Positions 16,315 to 24,909 of a stretch of 64,000 nt of DNA are shown in pieces. Every line of letters begins with the position of its first letter. Within the stretch, counting starts at the first letter, position 1. The notes beneath the pieces are model-generated. The model did no database searches. It saw only the letters and a program-made list of their open reading frames with translations, and was not told the origin of the DNA. The DNA comes from Saprospiraceae bacterium. GTDB lineage: Bacteria; Bacteroidota; Bacteroidia; Chitinophagales; Saprospiraceae. Location of the stretch: the NCBI GenBank assembly GCA_027488935.1, contig JAIYAP010000073.1, forward strand, positions 19,619 to 83,618, written 5' to 3'. Made by a program: the position numbers and the translations under genes.

Positions 16315-17492
16315 TGAACCTCATTCTCGGTATAAGCGGGTCAATTGCTGCCTATAAATCGGCAACATTGACCCGTTTGTTTGTTAAAAATGGCCATGAT
16401 GTGCAGGTTTTGATGACAGAATCGGCCACCGCCTTTATTACGCCGCTTACCCTGTCTACCCTATCCAAACACCCCGTTTATTCGGAAGTGCGCTCGGAAG
16501 CAGGCTGGAACAACCACGTAGACTTAGGACTCTGGGCCCATGCGCTTCTCATCGCACCTGCCAGCGCCAACACTTTAGCCAAACTGGCCAACGGCATCTG
16601 CGACAATATTTTATGCGCCGTGTACCTATCCGCGCGCTGTCCAGTTTTTGTAGCTCCCGCCATGGATGTTGATATGTGGCACCACCCCGCTACCCAGGAA
16701 AATATCCAAAAATTAATCAAACACGGGGTTCATATCATCCCGGTTGGACACGGTGAACTGGCCAGTGGGCTTGTAGGCGATGGCCGCATGGCAGAACCCG
16801 AAGATATCCAGCAGTATTTGATGCGCTTTTTCGAGCAAAAACAAGACTTACTGGGAAAAAAAGTGCTGATCACCGCCGGACCAACCCAGGAAAATATTGA
16901 TCCGGTGCGTTTTATCAGCAACCATTCCAGCGGAAAAATGGGCATTGCGCTTGCCGATGAACTCGCATCCAGGGGTGCGCTGGTAACCCTTGTACTCGGC
17001 CCCACCCACTTGCGCCCAAAACATGCCGATATTTCGGTCGTACCAGTGGTTTCGGCCCAACAAATGTACGAAGCAAGTGCCCTGGCCTTTCCGACAACCG
17101 ATGTGACCATTTTAGCCGCCGCTGTAGCCGATTATCGCCCAGCAAGCGTAGCGCAAGTAAAAATTAAAAAAGCCGCCGCCGATATGTCGATCGAATTAGA
17201 GAAAACCATCGACATCGCTGCAACTTTAGGCGCTCAAAAACGGCCCGACCAATACCTCATCGGCTTTGCACTTGAAACAGACCACGAAATGGAGCACGCG
17301 CAAATAAAATTACAGCGCAAAAATTTTGATTTTATCGTACTCAATTCTTTACAGGATGCCGGTGCTGGATTTGGGCACGATACCAATAAAATTACCATGC
17401 TTTTTCGAAATGGCGTTGTAAAACCCCTTCCTTTGATGGCCAAAACAGCCGTAGCAACCGCAATTGTGTCCGAAATTGCAGGTTTGTATTAA
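16314..17492 (+). CDS. coaBC: bifunctional phosphopantothenoylcysteine decarboxylase / phosphopantothenate-cysteine ligase
   Basis: The 392-residue fusion has an N-terminal flavoprotein decarboxylase (about 1-175). It shows LGISGSIAAYKSATLTR, the catalytic histidine H68 in WNNHVDLG, LANGICDN, and PAMDVDMW. The C-terminal CoaB ligase (about 185-392) has ITAGPTQENIDPVRFISNHSSGKMG and late AAAVADYRP. Together they convert 4'-phosphopantothenate to phosphopantetheine in coenzyme A synthesis. The segment equivalent to the reductive cysteine loop reads ELASGLVGDGRM, with serine (S151) where well-studied enzymes carry cysteine; this may be the norm in the phylum. It is the third gene of the bamD operon. 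Confidence 0.95.
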   Translation: MNLILGISGSIAAYKSATLTRLFVKNGHDVQVLMTESATAFITPLTLSTLSKHPVYSEVRSEAGWNNHVDLGLWAHALLIAPASANTLAKLANGICDNILCAVYLSARCPVFVAPAMDVDMWHHPATQENIQKLIKHGVHIIPVGHGELASGLVGDGRMAEPEDIQQYLMRFFEQKQDLLGKKVLITAGPTQENIDPVRFISNHSSGKMGIALADELASRGALVTLVLGPTHLRPKHADISVVPVVSAQQMYEASALAFPTTDVTILAAAVADYRPASVAQVKIKKAAADMSIELEKTIDIAATLGAQKRPDQYLIGFALETDHEMEHAQIKLQRKNFDFIVLNSLQDAGAGFGHDTNKITMLFRNGVVKPLPLMAKTAVATAIVSEIAGLY

Positions 17493-17577
17493 TGCCTGGC
17501 AACCCAATTGCCCGTTTTTGCATCAAGGGAACAGAAACTCCTCCCCAACAAAACAATTCATTTTTCATCCCTATATT

Positions 17578-18510
17578 ATGATGGTCGATATGCGCCAACG
17601 TTTTATCCTAACATTTTGCCTCCTGGCACTTGGCTTCAGCAGTATGCTGGCGCAAGGCGAACTGAATGCAACCGTTAAAATCAATACCCCGCAGCTGCAA
17701 CGAAATGACCGCAGGGTGTTCGACCAACTGGAAGTCGCACTGAGGGACTTTCTGAATACAACCAAGTGGACCCAAGATATTTATGAACCCGACGAGCGGA
17801 TTAACTGTAATTTCATTCTGACCGTCTCAGAAGAGTTGAGCAGCACCTCTTTTAAAGGAGAACTCGCAGTTCAATCAACGCGCAAGATTTACGGATCGGG
17901 TTATGACTCTCCGCTGTTATCACATCTCGATAAAGATGTGGTGTTTACATATGAGCAAAACCAACCTATTGAGTTTTTGCCCGATGCAACAGACAACCAG
18001 AATCTTTCTGCGATGGTTGCTTTTTACGCCTATATTATATTGGCCATGGATTATGACTCCTTTTCTTTGTTCGGGGGCGATCAATATCTGGCTACTGCCC
18101 AACAAATTGTAACCAATATTCAAAACTCCAGCACCAACAATGCCGGAGGCTGGCGTCCGTCAGGCAGCGACAAAAACAGAAGCCGGTATTGGATTTCTGA
18201 AAACCTGACCAACCCTCGGGTAAAACCCATGCGGGCTGCGATGTATAATTACTATAGAAAAGGCCTCGATATGTTTTCCATCAACATGGAGCAAGCCAAA
18301 AATTCAATTTTTTCAGCCCTAGAGGAAGTGGAAAAAGTGAATGCTTCTTATTTCAATTCAATGATTGTGCAGATGTTCGCAAATGCAAAACGCGATGAAT
18401 TGGTTGAAATGTGGAAACTCGGGACAAAAGCGCAGAAGGACCGCGTGATTCAAATTATGTCAAAAATAGATCCAGCCAATGGCGGCCGTTATCGCGAAAT
18501 TGGGGGCTAG
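17578..18510 (+). CDS. DUF4835 family secreted protein (PorD-like)
   Basis: A 310-residue protein with a signal peptide ending MLAQ-G and a body matching DUF4835. It shows ELNATVKINTPQLQRNDRRVF, FILTVSEELSSTSFKGELAVQ, YAYIILAMDYDSFSLFGGD, and AMYNYYRKGLDMFS. The family sits after coaBC in many Bacteroidota and is labelled in some databases as the type IX secretion protein PorD; its biochemical role is not known to me. Starts at 17578, 17581 or 17590 are all possible; the last gives MRQRFILTF at the head of the signal peptide. It closes the operon, ahead of a terminator at 18568. Confidence 0.85.
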   Translation: MMVDMRQRFILTFCLLALGFSSMLAQGELNATVKINTPQLQRNDRRVFDQLEVALRDFLNTTKWTQDIYEPDERINCNFILTVSEELSSTSFKGELAVQSTRKIYGSGYDSPLLSHLDKDVVFTYEQNQPIEFLPDATDNQNLSAMVAFYAYIILAMDYDSFSLFGGDQYLATAQQIVTNIQNSSTNNAGGWRPSGSDKNRSRYWISENLTNPRVKPMRAAMYNYYRKGLDMFSINMEQAKNSIFSALEEVEKVNASYFNSMIVQMFANAKRDELVEMWKLGTKAQKDRVIQIMSKIDPANGGRYREIGG

Positions 18511-18567
18511 GGTCGTTTTATTATTCAATTGACGCTAATTTCGAACAAAAACAGAAAATACCCAAAA

Positions 18568-18607
18568 CGCTTCCGTAGCTTTGCACGAACTACGGAAGCG
18601 TTTTTTT
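18568..18607 (+). terminator. terminator of the bamD operon
   Basis: A perfect 10-base stem CGCTTCCGTA/TACGGAAGCG (18568-18577 with 18591-18600) is followed directly by seven T. Its loop holds a -7 promoter element. Confidence 0.8.
18576..18583 (+). promoter_or_regulatory. -7 element of rseP inside the terminator loop
   Basis: TAGCTTTG begins at the last stem bases and fills the loop of the terminator. Transcription from it would start near 18588 and give a leader of about 53 bases. A -33 partner is poor. Confidence 0.4.
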
Positions 18608-18640
18608 GTTATTCAAGTTTATAATCAACCATCCTTACAA

Positions 18641-19984
18641 ATGATCGTTCAAATCAGCCTTTTTTTGCTGAGCCTGTCCCTGCTGATTGTGTTGCATGAA
18701 ATGGGCCACTTTTTCCCGGCCAAATGGTTCAAGATTCGCGTGGAGAAGTTTTACTTGTTTTTTGATTTTGCCCCCTTTAACGCCCTTTGGAAAATTAAGC
18801 GCGGAGAAACTGAATATGGTATCGGTTGGCTCCCCCTCGGCGGCTATGTGAAAATATCGGGTATGGTCGATGAGAGTATGGATACGGAAGCACTCAAATT
18901 GCCGCCCCAACCTTGGGAATTTCGTTCCAAACCAGCCTGGCAACGACTTATTATTATGGTAGGCGGCGTAACGGTCAATTTCATCCTGGGCTTCCTGATT
19001 TTTGGGATGATGCTCTTTATTTATGGGGAAGAATACATTCCAACGAGTTCCCTAAACAATGGCATGCAGATCGACTCCGTGCTCATGACCCAAGGGTTAC
19101 GCAACGGCGATTTGATCACGAAAGTGGGTGACCGCAATTTTGATCGTCTCGACCCCATGGTATTTGTAAAAGAAATTGCCCTCAATAATGCCCGTTCCGT
19201 TACGGTGGTACGCGATGGACAATCCCTCGTACTGCCCATCAGTGCCGAATTTGGCACAAAACTGACGAGTGGCGAAGTACAGAAAAAAATGCTGTTGCTG
19301 CCAAGGGTCCCCTTTGAAGTAGCTGATTTGCAGGCAGGAAAGCCCGCAGAACGCGCAGGGATCAAAAAAGGCGATGTTATTGTTGGCCTCAATGGCACTC
19401 CTATTCGGTTTTATGAAGATTATGCCCAACTTGCCAATCAGTTTAAAGGACAACCTGTTACCATCAAAGTATTGCGTGGAACGGATTCCCTCGATATTAA
19501 CCTGACCCTGATGGAAAAAGGCACCCTCGGCGTAGCACGGGAGTTGAAACGTTTTTTCAAACTGGAAAGACAGCAATATAGCTTTTTTGAGGCCTTGCCA
19601 GCCGGTGTCAACAAAGGCATCAGTTTTTTGCAAGACCAGATCAAGGCCTTTGGACAAATGTTTAAAGGTAAAATATCGGCCAAAGACAACCTGGGCAGCA
19701 TCATCAGTATCGGCAATATGTACCCTACTTCCTTTGATTGGGAAGCATTTTGGAACATTACGGCTTCATTAAGCATTATCCTGGCTTTCATGAACCTCCT
19801 GCCTATTCCGGCATTGGATGGCGGTTATGTGCTCTTTTTGATTTGGGAAGTAGTCACCGGTCGTAAAGTAAGCGATAAATTCATGGAAAAAGCAGTCACC
19901 TTCGGGTTCTTCTTACTCTTGGCTTTGATGATTTTTGCCTTCAGCCTGGATATTTGGCGGCATTTGATTTCTAGATTCTTTTAA
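18641..19984 (+). CDS. rseP: site-2 intramembrane metalloprotease RseP
   Basis: The 447-residue membrane protein has the zinc motif HEMGH (H19, E20, H23) in its first helix. It continues with VGGVTVNFILGFLIFGMML in the second, a PDZ domain around residues 200-285 (KPAERAGIKKGDVIVGLNG), and NLLPIPALDGGYVLF with the third zinc ligand. Family members cut membrane-bound anti-sigma factors and leftover signal peptides after a first protease has acted. ATG 18641 puts HExxH at the usual distance from the N-terminus; the longer frame from 18581 would overlap the terminator. hscB follows after 2 bases. Confidence 0.93.
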   Translation: MIVQISLFLLSLSLLIVLHEMGHFFPAKWFKIRVEKFYLFFDFAPFNALWKIKRGETEYGIGWLPLGGYVKISGMVDESMDTEALKLPPQPWEFRSKPAWQRLIIMVGGVTVNFILGFLIFGMMLFIYGEEYIPTSSLNNGMQIDSVLMTQGLRNGDLITKVGDRNFDRLDPMVFVKEIALNNARSVTVVRDGQSLVLPISAEFGTKLTSGEVQKKMLLLPRVPFEVADLQAGKPAERAGIKKGDVIVGLNGTPIRFYEDYAQLANQFKGQPVTIKVLRGTDSLDINLTLMEKGTLGVARELKRFFKLERQQYSFFEALPAGVNKGISFLQDQIKAFGQMFKGKISAKDNLGSIISIGNMYPTSFDWEAFWNITASLSIILAFMNLLPIPALDGGYVLFLIWEVVTGRKVSDKFMEKAVTFGFFLLLALMIFAFSLDIWRHLISRFF

Positions 19985-19986
19985 CG

Positions 19987-20514
19987 GTGCACCACTTCGA
20001 ATTTTACGGCATCCCCATTTCATTTCACCCAGATGAAGCGGAAGTGAAGCGGATTTTTTACGCCAACAGTAAAAAATTCCACCCCGATTTTCATACGCTG
20101 GCTTCGGAGGCCGAACAAGAACAGGTTTTAGAAATGGCTTCCCGAAACAATGAAGCGTTTAAAATCTTATCTGATCCGGACAAGCGCATGCGGTATATCT
20201 TGGAAATCCATGATTTACTGGGCGATGAAACAAACCAGGTGGCCTTGCCCCAGGCCTTTTTGATGGACATGATGGATATCAATGAAGCCTTGATTGAACT
20301 GGAGTTCGATTTTGATGCGACGAAATACGAAGCAACTGTAAGTCAAGTAGATACATTGGCGGAAGAACTGGAAAAATCGATCGCTTCTTCCCTGTCTAAC
20401 CCCTTGGAAGGCCCTGATTTGCAGGCAACTTTAATTTTTGTGAGAAATTTTTATTTAAAAAAGCGCTACCTATTGCGTATTAAAGAAAACCTCCGTAAAT
20501 TTGCGTCCGCTTAA
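19987..20514 (+). CDS. hscB: Fe-S protein assembly co-chaperone HscB
   Basis: A 175-residue protein with an N-terminal J domain, whose HPD triad is at residues 32-34 in KKFHPDFHTLA, followed by NNEAFKILSDPDKRMRYIL. Its C-terminal three-helix domain is the part that binds the scaffold IscU. HscB brings IscU to the Hsp70 HscA. The start is GTG, 2 bases after the rseP stop, so it is translated with rseP. The other isc genes are not in the window. Confidence 0.88.
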   Translation: MHHFEFYGIPISFHPDEAEVKRIFYANSKKFHPDFHTLASEAEQEQVLEMASRNNEAFKILSDPDKRMRYILEIHDLLGDETNQVALPQAFLMDMMDINEALIELEFDFDATKYEATVSQVDTLAEELEKSIASSLSNPLEGPDLQATLIFVRNFYLKKRYLLRIKENLRKFASA

Positions 20515-20542
20515 AGCAGGTAGGTTTTTAAAACCGATCTGG

Positions 20543-20608
20543 CAGCCTAAATCTACCAGGTTTTTAAGCAGCCTAAATCTATCAGGTTTTAAAAACCTGG
20601 TAGATTTA
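20543..20608. repeat. REP-like repeats: two direct copies and one inverted arm
   Basis: Bases 20543-20566 and 20568-20591 are near-identical (CAGCCTAAATCTAYCAGG then a T-run). Bases 20590-20608 are the inverted arm AAACCTGGTAGATTT, able to pair with either copy. The two pairings exclude each other. The element sits right before the tRNA gene. Confidence 0.7.
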
Positions 20609-20611
20609 AAC

Positions 20612-20694
20612 GCGGGAATGGCGGAATGGTAGACGCGCTGGTCTCAAACACCAGTGACCGCAAGGACGTGCGAGTTCGAGTCTCGCTTCCCGCA
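20612..20694 (+). tRNA. tRNA-Leu (CAA)
   Basis: GCGGGAA (20612-20618) pairs with TTCCCGC (20687-20693), with discriminator A at 20694. The anticodon stem is CTGGT/ACCAG with loop CTCAAAC, giving anticodon CAA for UUG. The variable arm is extended as expected for leucine, and the T loop contains GTTCGAG. CCA is not encoded. Confidence 0.95.
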
Positions 20695-20704
20695 CAACAA
20701 TTTT

Positions 20705-20747
20705 AAACGCCGTGTAAACAGAAACTGTTTAACACGGCGTTTTTTTA
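20705..20747 (+). terminator. terminator of the tRNA gene
   Basis: Stem AAACGCCGTGT(t)AAACA with one bulge (20705-20720 with 20725-20742), closed by a short loop and followed by a run of seven T. Confidence 0.8.
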
Positions 20748-20766
20748 TTTTAACACCTTACTAAGA

Positions 20767-20796
20767 TTAGTACACTTCCTTTATACCCTATTTTTG
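20767..20796 (+). promoter_or_regulatory. promoter of the 20825 gene
   Basis: TTAG (20767-20770), 18 bases, TATTTTTG (20789-20796); leader about 25 bases. Confidence 0.45.
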
Positions 20797-20824
20797 TATA
20801 ATTTAATTTATAAAAACGTACAAA

Positions 20825-21187
20825 ATGAACTCAACCAAACTTTTGATCTTATTGGTTTTTACCCCATTTATGTTGCGTAGCCAAACCGTAGATGGTATCA
20901 ACCTGGCTGAACAACCAGAAATCACGTATGTAGAAATACGGGATCGCTTGTATTCCATTGGCCTTAGAAAACATGCTGTAATTATTGAATTTGGTCAGGG
21001 GAATAAGCATTATTTGGATTCCAGCCAGGTGTTGACCCCTGATGGCAAAGAAGTTCGCTTAAATAGTGGGATCGATGCTTTGAATCATTTTACGCAGTGG
21101 GGCTGGGACCTTTTATACCAACCAGTAGTTTTAGCCGACTCTAGTGGAAGCGTTGTTTACCATTACTTTTTGAAGCGGCGCAAGTAG
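20825..21187 (+). CDS. small secreted protein of unknown function
   Basis: A 120-residue product with a signal peptide (residues 1-19, ending MLRSQ) and a mature part of about 100 residues. I do not recognise it. VIIEFGQGNKHYLDSSQVLTPDGKEVRLNSGIDALNHF suggests a small mixed fold; no cysteine, metal site or lipobox is visible. It has its own promoter just upstream and no terminator before the next gene, which also encodes a secreted protein. Confidence 0.65.
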   Translation: MNSTKLLILLVFTPFMLRSQTVDGINLAEQPEITYVEIRDRLYSIGLRKHAVIIEFGQGNKHYLDSSQVLTPDGKEVRLNSGIDALNHFTQWGWDLLYQPVVLADSSGSVVYHYFLKRRK

Positions 21188-21331
21188 AAAAGCACGCTTC
21201 GATTGCTGGAAGTAATTCAAATTCAGGTGCTTTCAAAGGTCGATCTTGCATGATATGCAATTTAGGCCTGATATTTGCATTTGATATTTCACTTTCACCC
21301 CTCATTCATTACACCATAATTGTATTGGAAC

Positions 21332-21943
21332 ATGCACACACGCTTTTTACTAATCGTTTTTTTATTGAGTTTGAGCCAAATTCAGGCACAAACAGGCACC
21401 ACCCCACCAGCAGATATTCGCACCCAACTCAAAGCACTTACAGTGAATGAGAAATTGAAGTTGCTCGAGTATATGCGTCACATGGGCACCAACCTCGACA
21501 AGGAGGTACAGCATACCTACGAACAATTAAGCAATGAAAAACGAAATCGGGCCCTCGCGTACATCGAAATGCAAAAGGCTGGTGCATCTGCAGATGTTCC
21601 GCGCACGACGGTAGAATATCACCGCGACACCGTTAATTTTGGAAATATTGAAGAAGGGATTGTGGTGATCGATACCTTCCAATTTACCAATACCGGCAAC
21701 GCACCTTATATTATCCGGGAGGTGAAAAGCAGTTGTGATTGTACGGTACTAAAACGCCCCGAATTCCCCATTATGCCAGGCGAAACCAGCACATTACGCG
21801 TAGAATTTGACAGTAATGGAAAAGCCGGTACTTCTCAGCCGGGTGTCATTATATATGATAACTCTACGCCAAACGGTCGGAATATTGTCTACCTGAAAGG
21901 GTCTGTTAGTCCACGCGTAAAGCCCAAACGTCAGGGAGGCTAG
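21332..21943 (+). CDS. DUF1573 domain secreted protein
   Basis: A 203-residue protein: signal peptide ending IQAQ, a helical segment (about 25-85, TVNEKLKLLEYMRHMG... YEQLSNEKRNRALAYIEMQ), then a DUF1573 immunoglobulin-like domain. That domain reads VNFGNIEEGIVVIDTFQFTNTGNAPYIIREVKSSCDCTV and continues to PGVIIYDNSTPNGRNIVYLKGSV. The CDC pair is a common feature of this family. The role is not established; such domains are usually periplasmic or surface-bound. A shorter paralogue occurs at 60865. ATG 21332 begins the signal peptide. Confidence 0.85.
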   Translation: MHTRFLLIVFLLSLSQIQAQTGTTPPADIRTQLKALTVNEKLKLLEYMRHMGTNLDKEVQHTYEQLSNEKRNRALAYIEMQKAGASADVPRTTVEYHRDTVNFGNIEEGIVVIDTFQFTNTGNAPYIIREVKSSCDCTVLKRPEFPIMPGETSTLRVEFDSNGKAGTSQPGVIIYDNSTPNGRNIVYLKGSVSPRVKPKRQGG

Positions 21944-21986
21944 GAATTATTTTCCAACCTTTTCATTTTCTGCTTGTTGTGCATAA

Positions 21987-22409
21987 ATGCGCAATGAAAC
22001 TTTATTGTTGCAAGCTCGACCTGTGCTTGCCCTAGACATCCAACAAACTGGCGAAGATGAACATTTTCAAAATGAAACCTTAAGGCCCATTCTAAAATTG
22101 CAACACGATCTGCTGCTGGCAGTTTATCAAACACAAATTGAAAAAAGATTCAGCACCTTTCTGAAACTGCCATCTGTGCAACGTCCACAATGGATTGCTG
22201 ATAGCATTCGGGCCGACCAGCGCCTGCGCAATTTGATGGCAGGCATCATCATTGGCCAATTTACAGTAGCAGAATATCAAATATTCAGAAAAAATGAGTC
22301 GGAATTAATGCGGAGACTTGTATCACTGTTGATCCAACGCATTCAATCGGCCGATAAAGAACTCATTGGCAGAATAGAAACGGAGATCGCCACGATGGGC
22401 GGCGTGTAA
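21987..22409 (+). CDS. conserved Bacteroidota protein of unknown function
   Basis: A 140-residue soluble, mostly helical protein: ETLRPILKLQHDLLLAVYQTQIEKR, then AGIIIGQFTVAEYQIFRKNESELMRRLVSLLIQRIQS. Similar proteins in the phylum are sometimes labelled glyoxalase, but no glyoxalase metal ligands are visible here and I would not use that name. It follows the DUF1573 gene by 43 bases in the same direction. The pattern is that of a small cytoplasmic protein, possibly dimeric. Confidence 0.7.
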   Translation: MRNETLLLQARPVLALDIQQTGEDEHFQNETLRPILKLQHDLLLAVYQTQIEKRFSTFLKLPSVQRPQWIADSIRADQRLRNLMAGIIIGQFTVAEYQIFRKNESELMRRLVSLLIQRIQSADKELIGRIETEIATMGGV

Positions 22410-22696
22410 TACCACGAAAAAAAGGAGGAGAAAAAAGAAAAGAATGAATCCCGGCAGCCGACAGGCCTTTGCCCGCGTTCTCAATTGGTTCTCCCCGTAA
22501 ATGAATTTGGGTGTTTTCTTGAATCTCGGACTGCCGGGAAAATTCATACAGGTAGCACAAAAGTAACATAATTTTTGAAAAATAAAATTCTGTTTTACTT
22601 TATTTTTTCAGTGCAAATCCGAATGTTTATCCAAACTTCATATTTTGTTAACAATTTTAACGGTGCATCAGGCTTTTTTAGCCCGATTATTAGTCC
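22410..22696. other. gene-free stretch with a long-range inverted repeat
   Basis: Bases 22449-22461 (TCCCGGCAGCCGA) pair with 22526-22539 (TCGGACTGCCGGGA) with one bulge, enclosing about 65 bases. This could be a structured RNA, or a terminator region after the 22409 stop. No T-run follows. I could not fold the interior into a known RNA family. The rest is AT-rich spacer. Confidence 0.45.
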
Positions 22697-22704
22697 TATC
22701 TTTG
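22674..22704 (+). promoter_or_regulatory. promoter of typA
   Basis: TTTT (22674-22677), 19 bases, TATCTTTG (22697-22704). The leader to ATG 22817 would be about 105 bases. Confidence 0.6.
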
Positions 22705-22816
22705 CAGCTTGTGAAACCCAAGCAAAGAACTTTTATTTAATTTCGCGTTTAAAGCGAAAAGGCAATTAAAATTTCATTTAACCATGCCTTTTCACTCAAT
22801 CGCCAAACAATCTTTT

Positions 22817-24628
22817 ATGATCAATATCAGAAATGTTGCCATTATTGCCCACGTCGATCACGGTAAGACAACCTTGGTGGATAAAATCATTCACACTTCT
22901 AAGTTGTTCAAGGAGCACGAACTGACGGGTGATTTGATCATGGACAGCAATGACCTAGAGCGCGAACGCGGTATTACCATCCTTGCCAAAAACGTTGCGG
23001 TTAATTATAAAGGCTTTAAAATCAATGTAATTGATACACCAGGCCACGCAGACTTCGGTGGTGAGGTAGAACGCGTATTGAATATGGCCGACGGTGTGTT
23101 GTTGCTCGTTGACGCATTTGAAGGCCCAATGCCACAAACACGTTTCGTGTTGCAAAAAGCCCTCGAAATGGGTAAAAAAGCAGTTGTGGTGATCAATAAA
23201 GTGGACAAACCTAACTGTAACCCCGATTGGGCGCACGAACAAGTATTTGACTTGATGTGTTCGCTTGATGCACAAGAAGATCAACTCGACTTCCCTGTTG
23301 TATTTGGTTCGGCTAAAAATGGCTGGATGGGTCACGACTGGAAAACACCAACAGAAGACATCACGGTGTTGCTCGACGATATTATCAAGTATATTCCAGA
23401 ACCAAAGGTTTCTGAAGGTACCCCTCAAATGTTGATTACATCCCTCGACTACTCTAACTATATTGGTCGTATTGCAGTGGGTCGTTTGAGCCGTGGTACT
23501 TTAAAAGCAGGTATGGCGGTTTCCTTGGTGAAAAAAGATGGTAGCATCCAGAAACACCGCCTCAAACAAATCTTCGTATTTGATGGCCTGGCCAAAAAAG
23601 ACGTTGCTGAAGTTGTTGCTGGCGATATTTGTGCAGTAGTGGGTATTGAAGGTTTTGAAATTGGCGATACCGTTGCGGATAACGAAAATCCAGAAGGACT
23701 CGATCCGATTTCAATCGACGAGCCAACAATGAGCATGTTGTTTACGATCAATGACTCTCCTTTCTTCGGACAGGAAGGCAAATTTGTAACCAGCCGCCAC
23801 GTACGCGAACGTTTGGAAAAAGAGTTGGAAAAGAACCTGGCGATGCGAATGGAAGATACCAACAGCGCAGATTCGTTTATGGTATTTGGTCGCGGTGTAT
23901 TGCACCTTGCAGTATTGATCGAAACCATGCGTCGTGAAGGTTACGAAATTCAAATTGGTCAACCCCGCGTTATCACAAAGTTGGTTGACGGCGTAAAGCA
24001 CGAACCAATGGAGGAACTCACCATCGACGTTCCAGAAGAAACCAGCGGTAAATGTATCGAATTGGTGACCCGCCGTAAAGGTGTGATGAAAAGCATGGAG
24101 CCTAAAAACGACCGTTTTTTGCTGCGCTTTGAAATCCCATCACGCGGTATCATCGGTTTGCGTTCCAATATCCTGACTTCCACCCAAGGTGAAGCGATCA
24201 TGACCCACCGTTTGTTGGGCTACGAACCATGGCGCGGTGATATCCCGGGTCGTCAAAATGGCTCCCTGATTGTAATGGAAAATGGTGCAGCAATTGCCTA
24301 TTCACTCGATAACCTGCAAGATCGCGGTGTGTTCTTTGTAGAACCAGGCGATGAAGTATATGAAGGAGAAGTAATCGGTGAAAACAACCGTCCTGGCGAC
24401 TTGGTGATCAACGTTACAAAAGCAAAGAAACTTACCAATATGCGTGCATCCGGTTCCGATGATAAAACATCGCTTCCGCCACCACGCCGTTTCACCCTGG
24501 AAGAAGCACTTGAATACATCCAGGAAGATGAGTTGGTAGAGGTGACACCTAAGAATATCCGTCTCCGGAAAATTTATCTTAAAGAGCTTGATCGCAAAAA
24601 ACACCAAAAAGAATTCTCTATGGTGTAA
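22817..24628 (+). CDS. typA: ribosome-associated GTPase TypA/BipA
   Basis: A 603-residue translational GTPase. It shows G1 AHVDHGKT (residues 11-18), a switch region with [12 protein letters not shown]3 [10 protein letters not shown], and G4 NKVDKP. The domain II beta-barrel, an EF-G-like domain, and the TypA-specific C-terminus ([23 protein letters not shown]) follow. BipA binds the 70S ribosome and aids 50S assembly and growth under stress or cold. The ATG at 22817 puts [13 protein letters not shown] at the N-terminus as in the family; an upstream ATG at 22784 would add 11 residues. The gene is a single unit with a long leader. Confidence 0.95.
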   Translation: MINIRNVAIIAHVDHGKTTLVDKIIHTSKLFKEHELTGDLIMDSNDLERERGITILAKNVAVNYKGFKINVIDTPGHADFGGEVERVLNMADGVLLLVDAFEGPMPQTRFVLQKALEMGKKAVVVINKVDKPNCNPDWAHEQVFDLMCSLDAQEDQLDFPVVFGSAKNGWMGHDWKTPTEDITVLLDDIIKYIPEPKVSEGTPQMLITSLDYSNYIGRIAVGRLSRGTLKAGMAVSLVKKDGSIQKHRLKQIFVFDGLAKKDVAEVVAGDICAVVGIEGFEIGDTVADNENPEGLDPISIDEPTMSMLFTINDSPFFGQEGKFVTSRHVRERLEKELEKNLAMRMEDTNSADSFMVFGRGVLHLAVLIETMRREGYEIQIGQPRVITKLVDGVKHEPMEELTIDVPEETSGKCIELVTRRKGVMKSMEPKNDRFLLRFEIPSRGIIGLRSNILTSTQGEAIMTHRLLGYEPWRGDIPGRQNGSLIVMENGAAIAYSLDNLQDRGVFFVEPGDEVYEGEVIGENNRPGDLVINVTKAKKLTNMRASGSDDKTSLPPPRRFTLEEALEYIQEDELVEVTPKNIRLRKIYLKELDRKKHQKEFSMV

Positions 24629-24909
24629 ACCAATTTGGTGGTTTTTTTATTCTATTGTACATAGTTTGAGAAAGAATTCTATTTTTGCACCCATTTTGAG
24701 TGCAACAAACTTTTGTGTAATTTGAAAAAACCAGCATTTGGGTGCTGATTAATGCGTTTTTTTGATCAAACACCCATATTTTGTTTTGAAGTATTACCCA
24801 ATACCACCATTTTTATCACAAACTGCATGAGTGCGCTCCTGAACGGCCGAACCGGAAAAGTCCAGTTCTGTCTTGCCGAACCCTTAACACTCATTCATCC
24901 AATCGGAAT
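24629..24909. other. spacer between typA and queA
   Basis: A weak AAACC/GGTTT stem with a T-run (about 24627-24648) may end typA transcription. A -7 element TATTTTTG at 24680-24687 with ATTG 22 bases upstream is the likely queA promoter, giving a leader of about 215 bases. I see a small CAGCA/TGCTG hairpin near 24733 but no riboswitch I can recognise. Confidence 0.4.

Noticed and set aside
22449..22539. 6S RNA
   Set aside because: The two arms enclose about 65 bases without the long double helix and central bubble of 6S RNA, and the whole is too short.
24690..24909. preQ1 riboswitch in the queA leader
   Set aside because: The leader is long, but I could not find the compact hairpin with A-rich tail typical of preQ1 switches; only a small CAGCA/TGCTG hairpin is visible.
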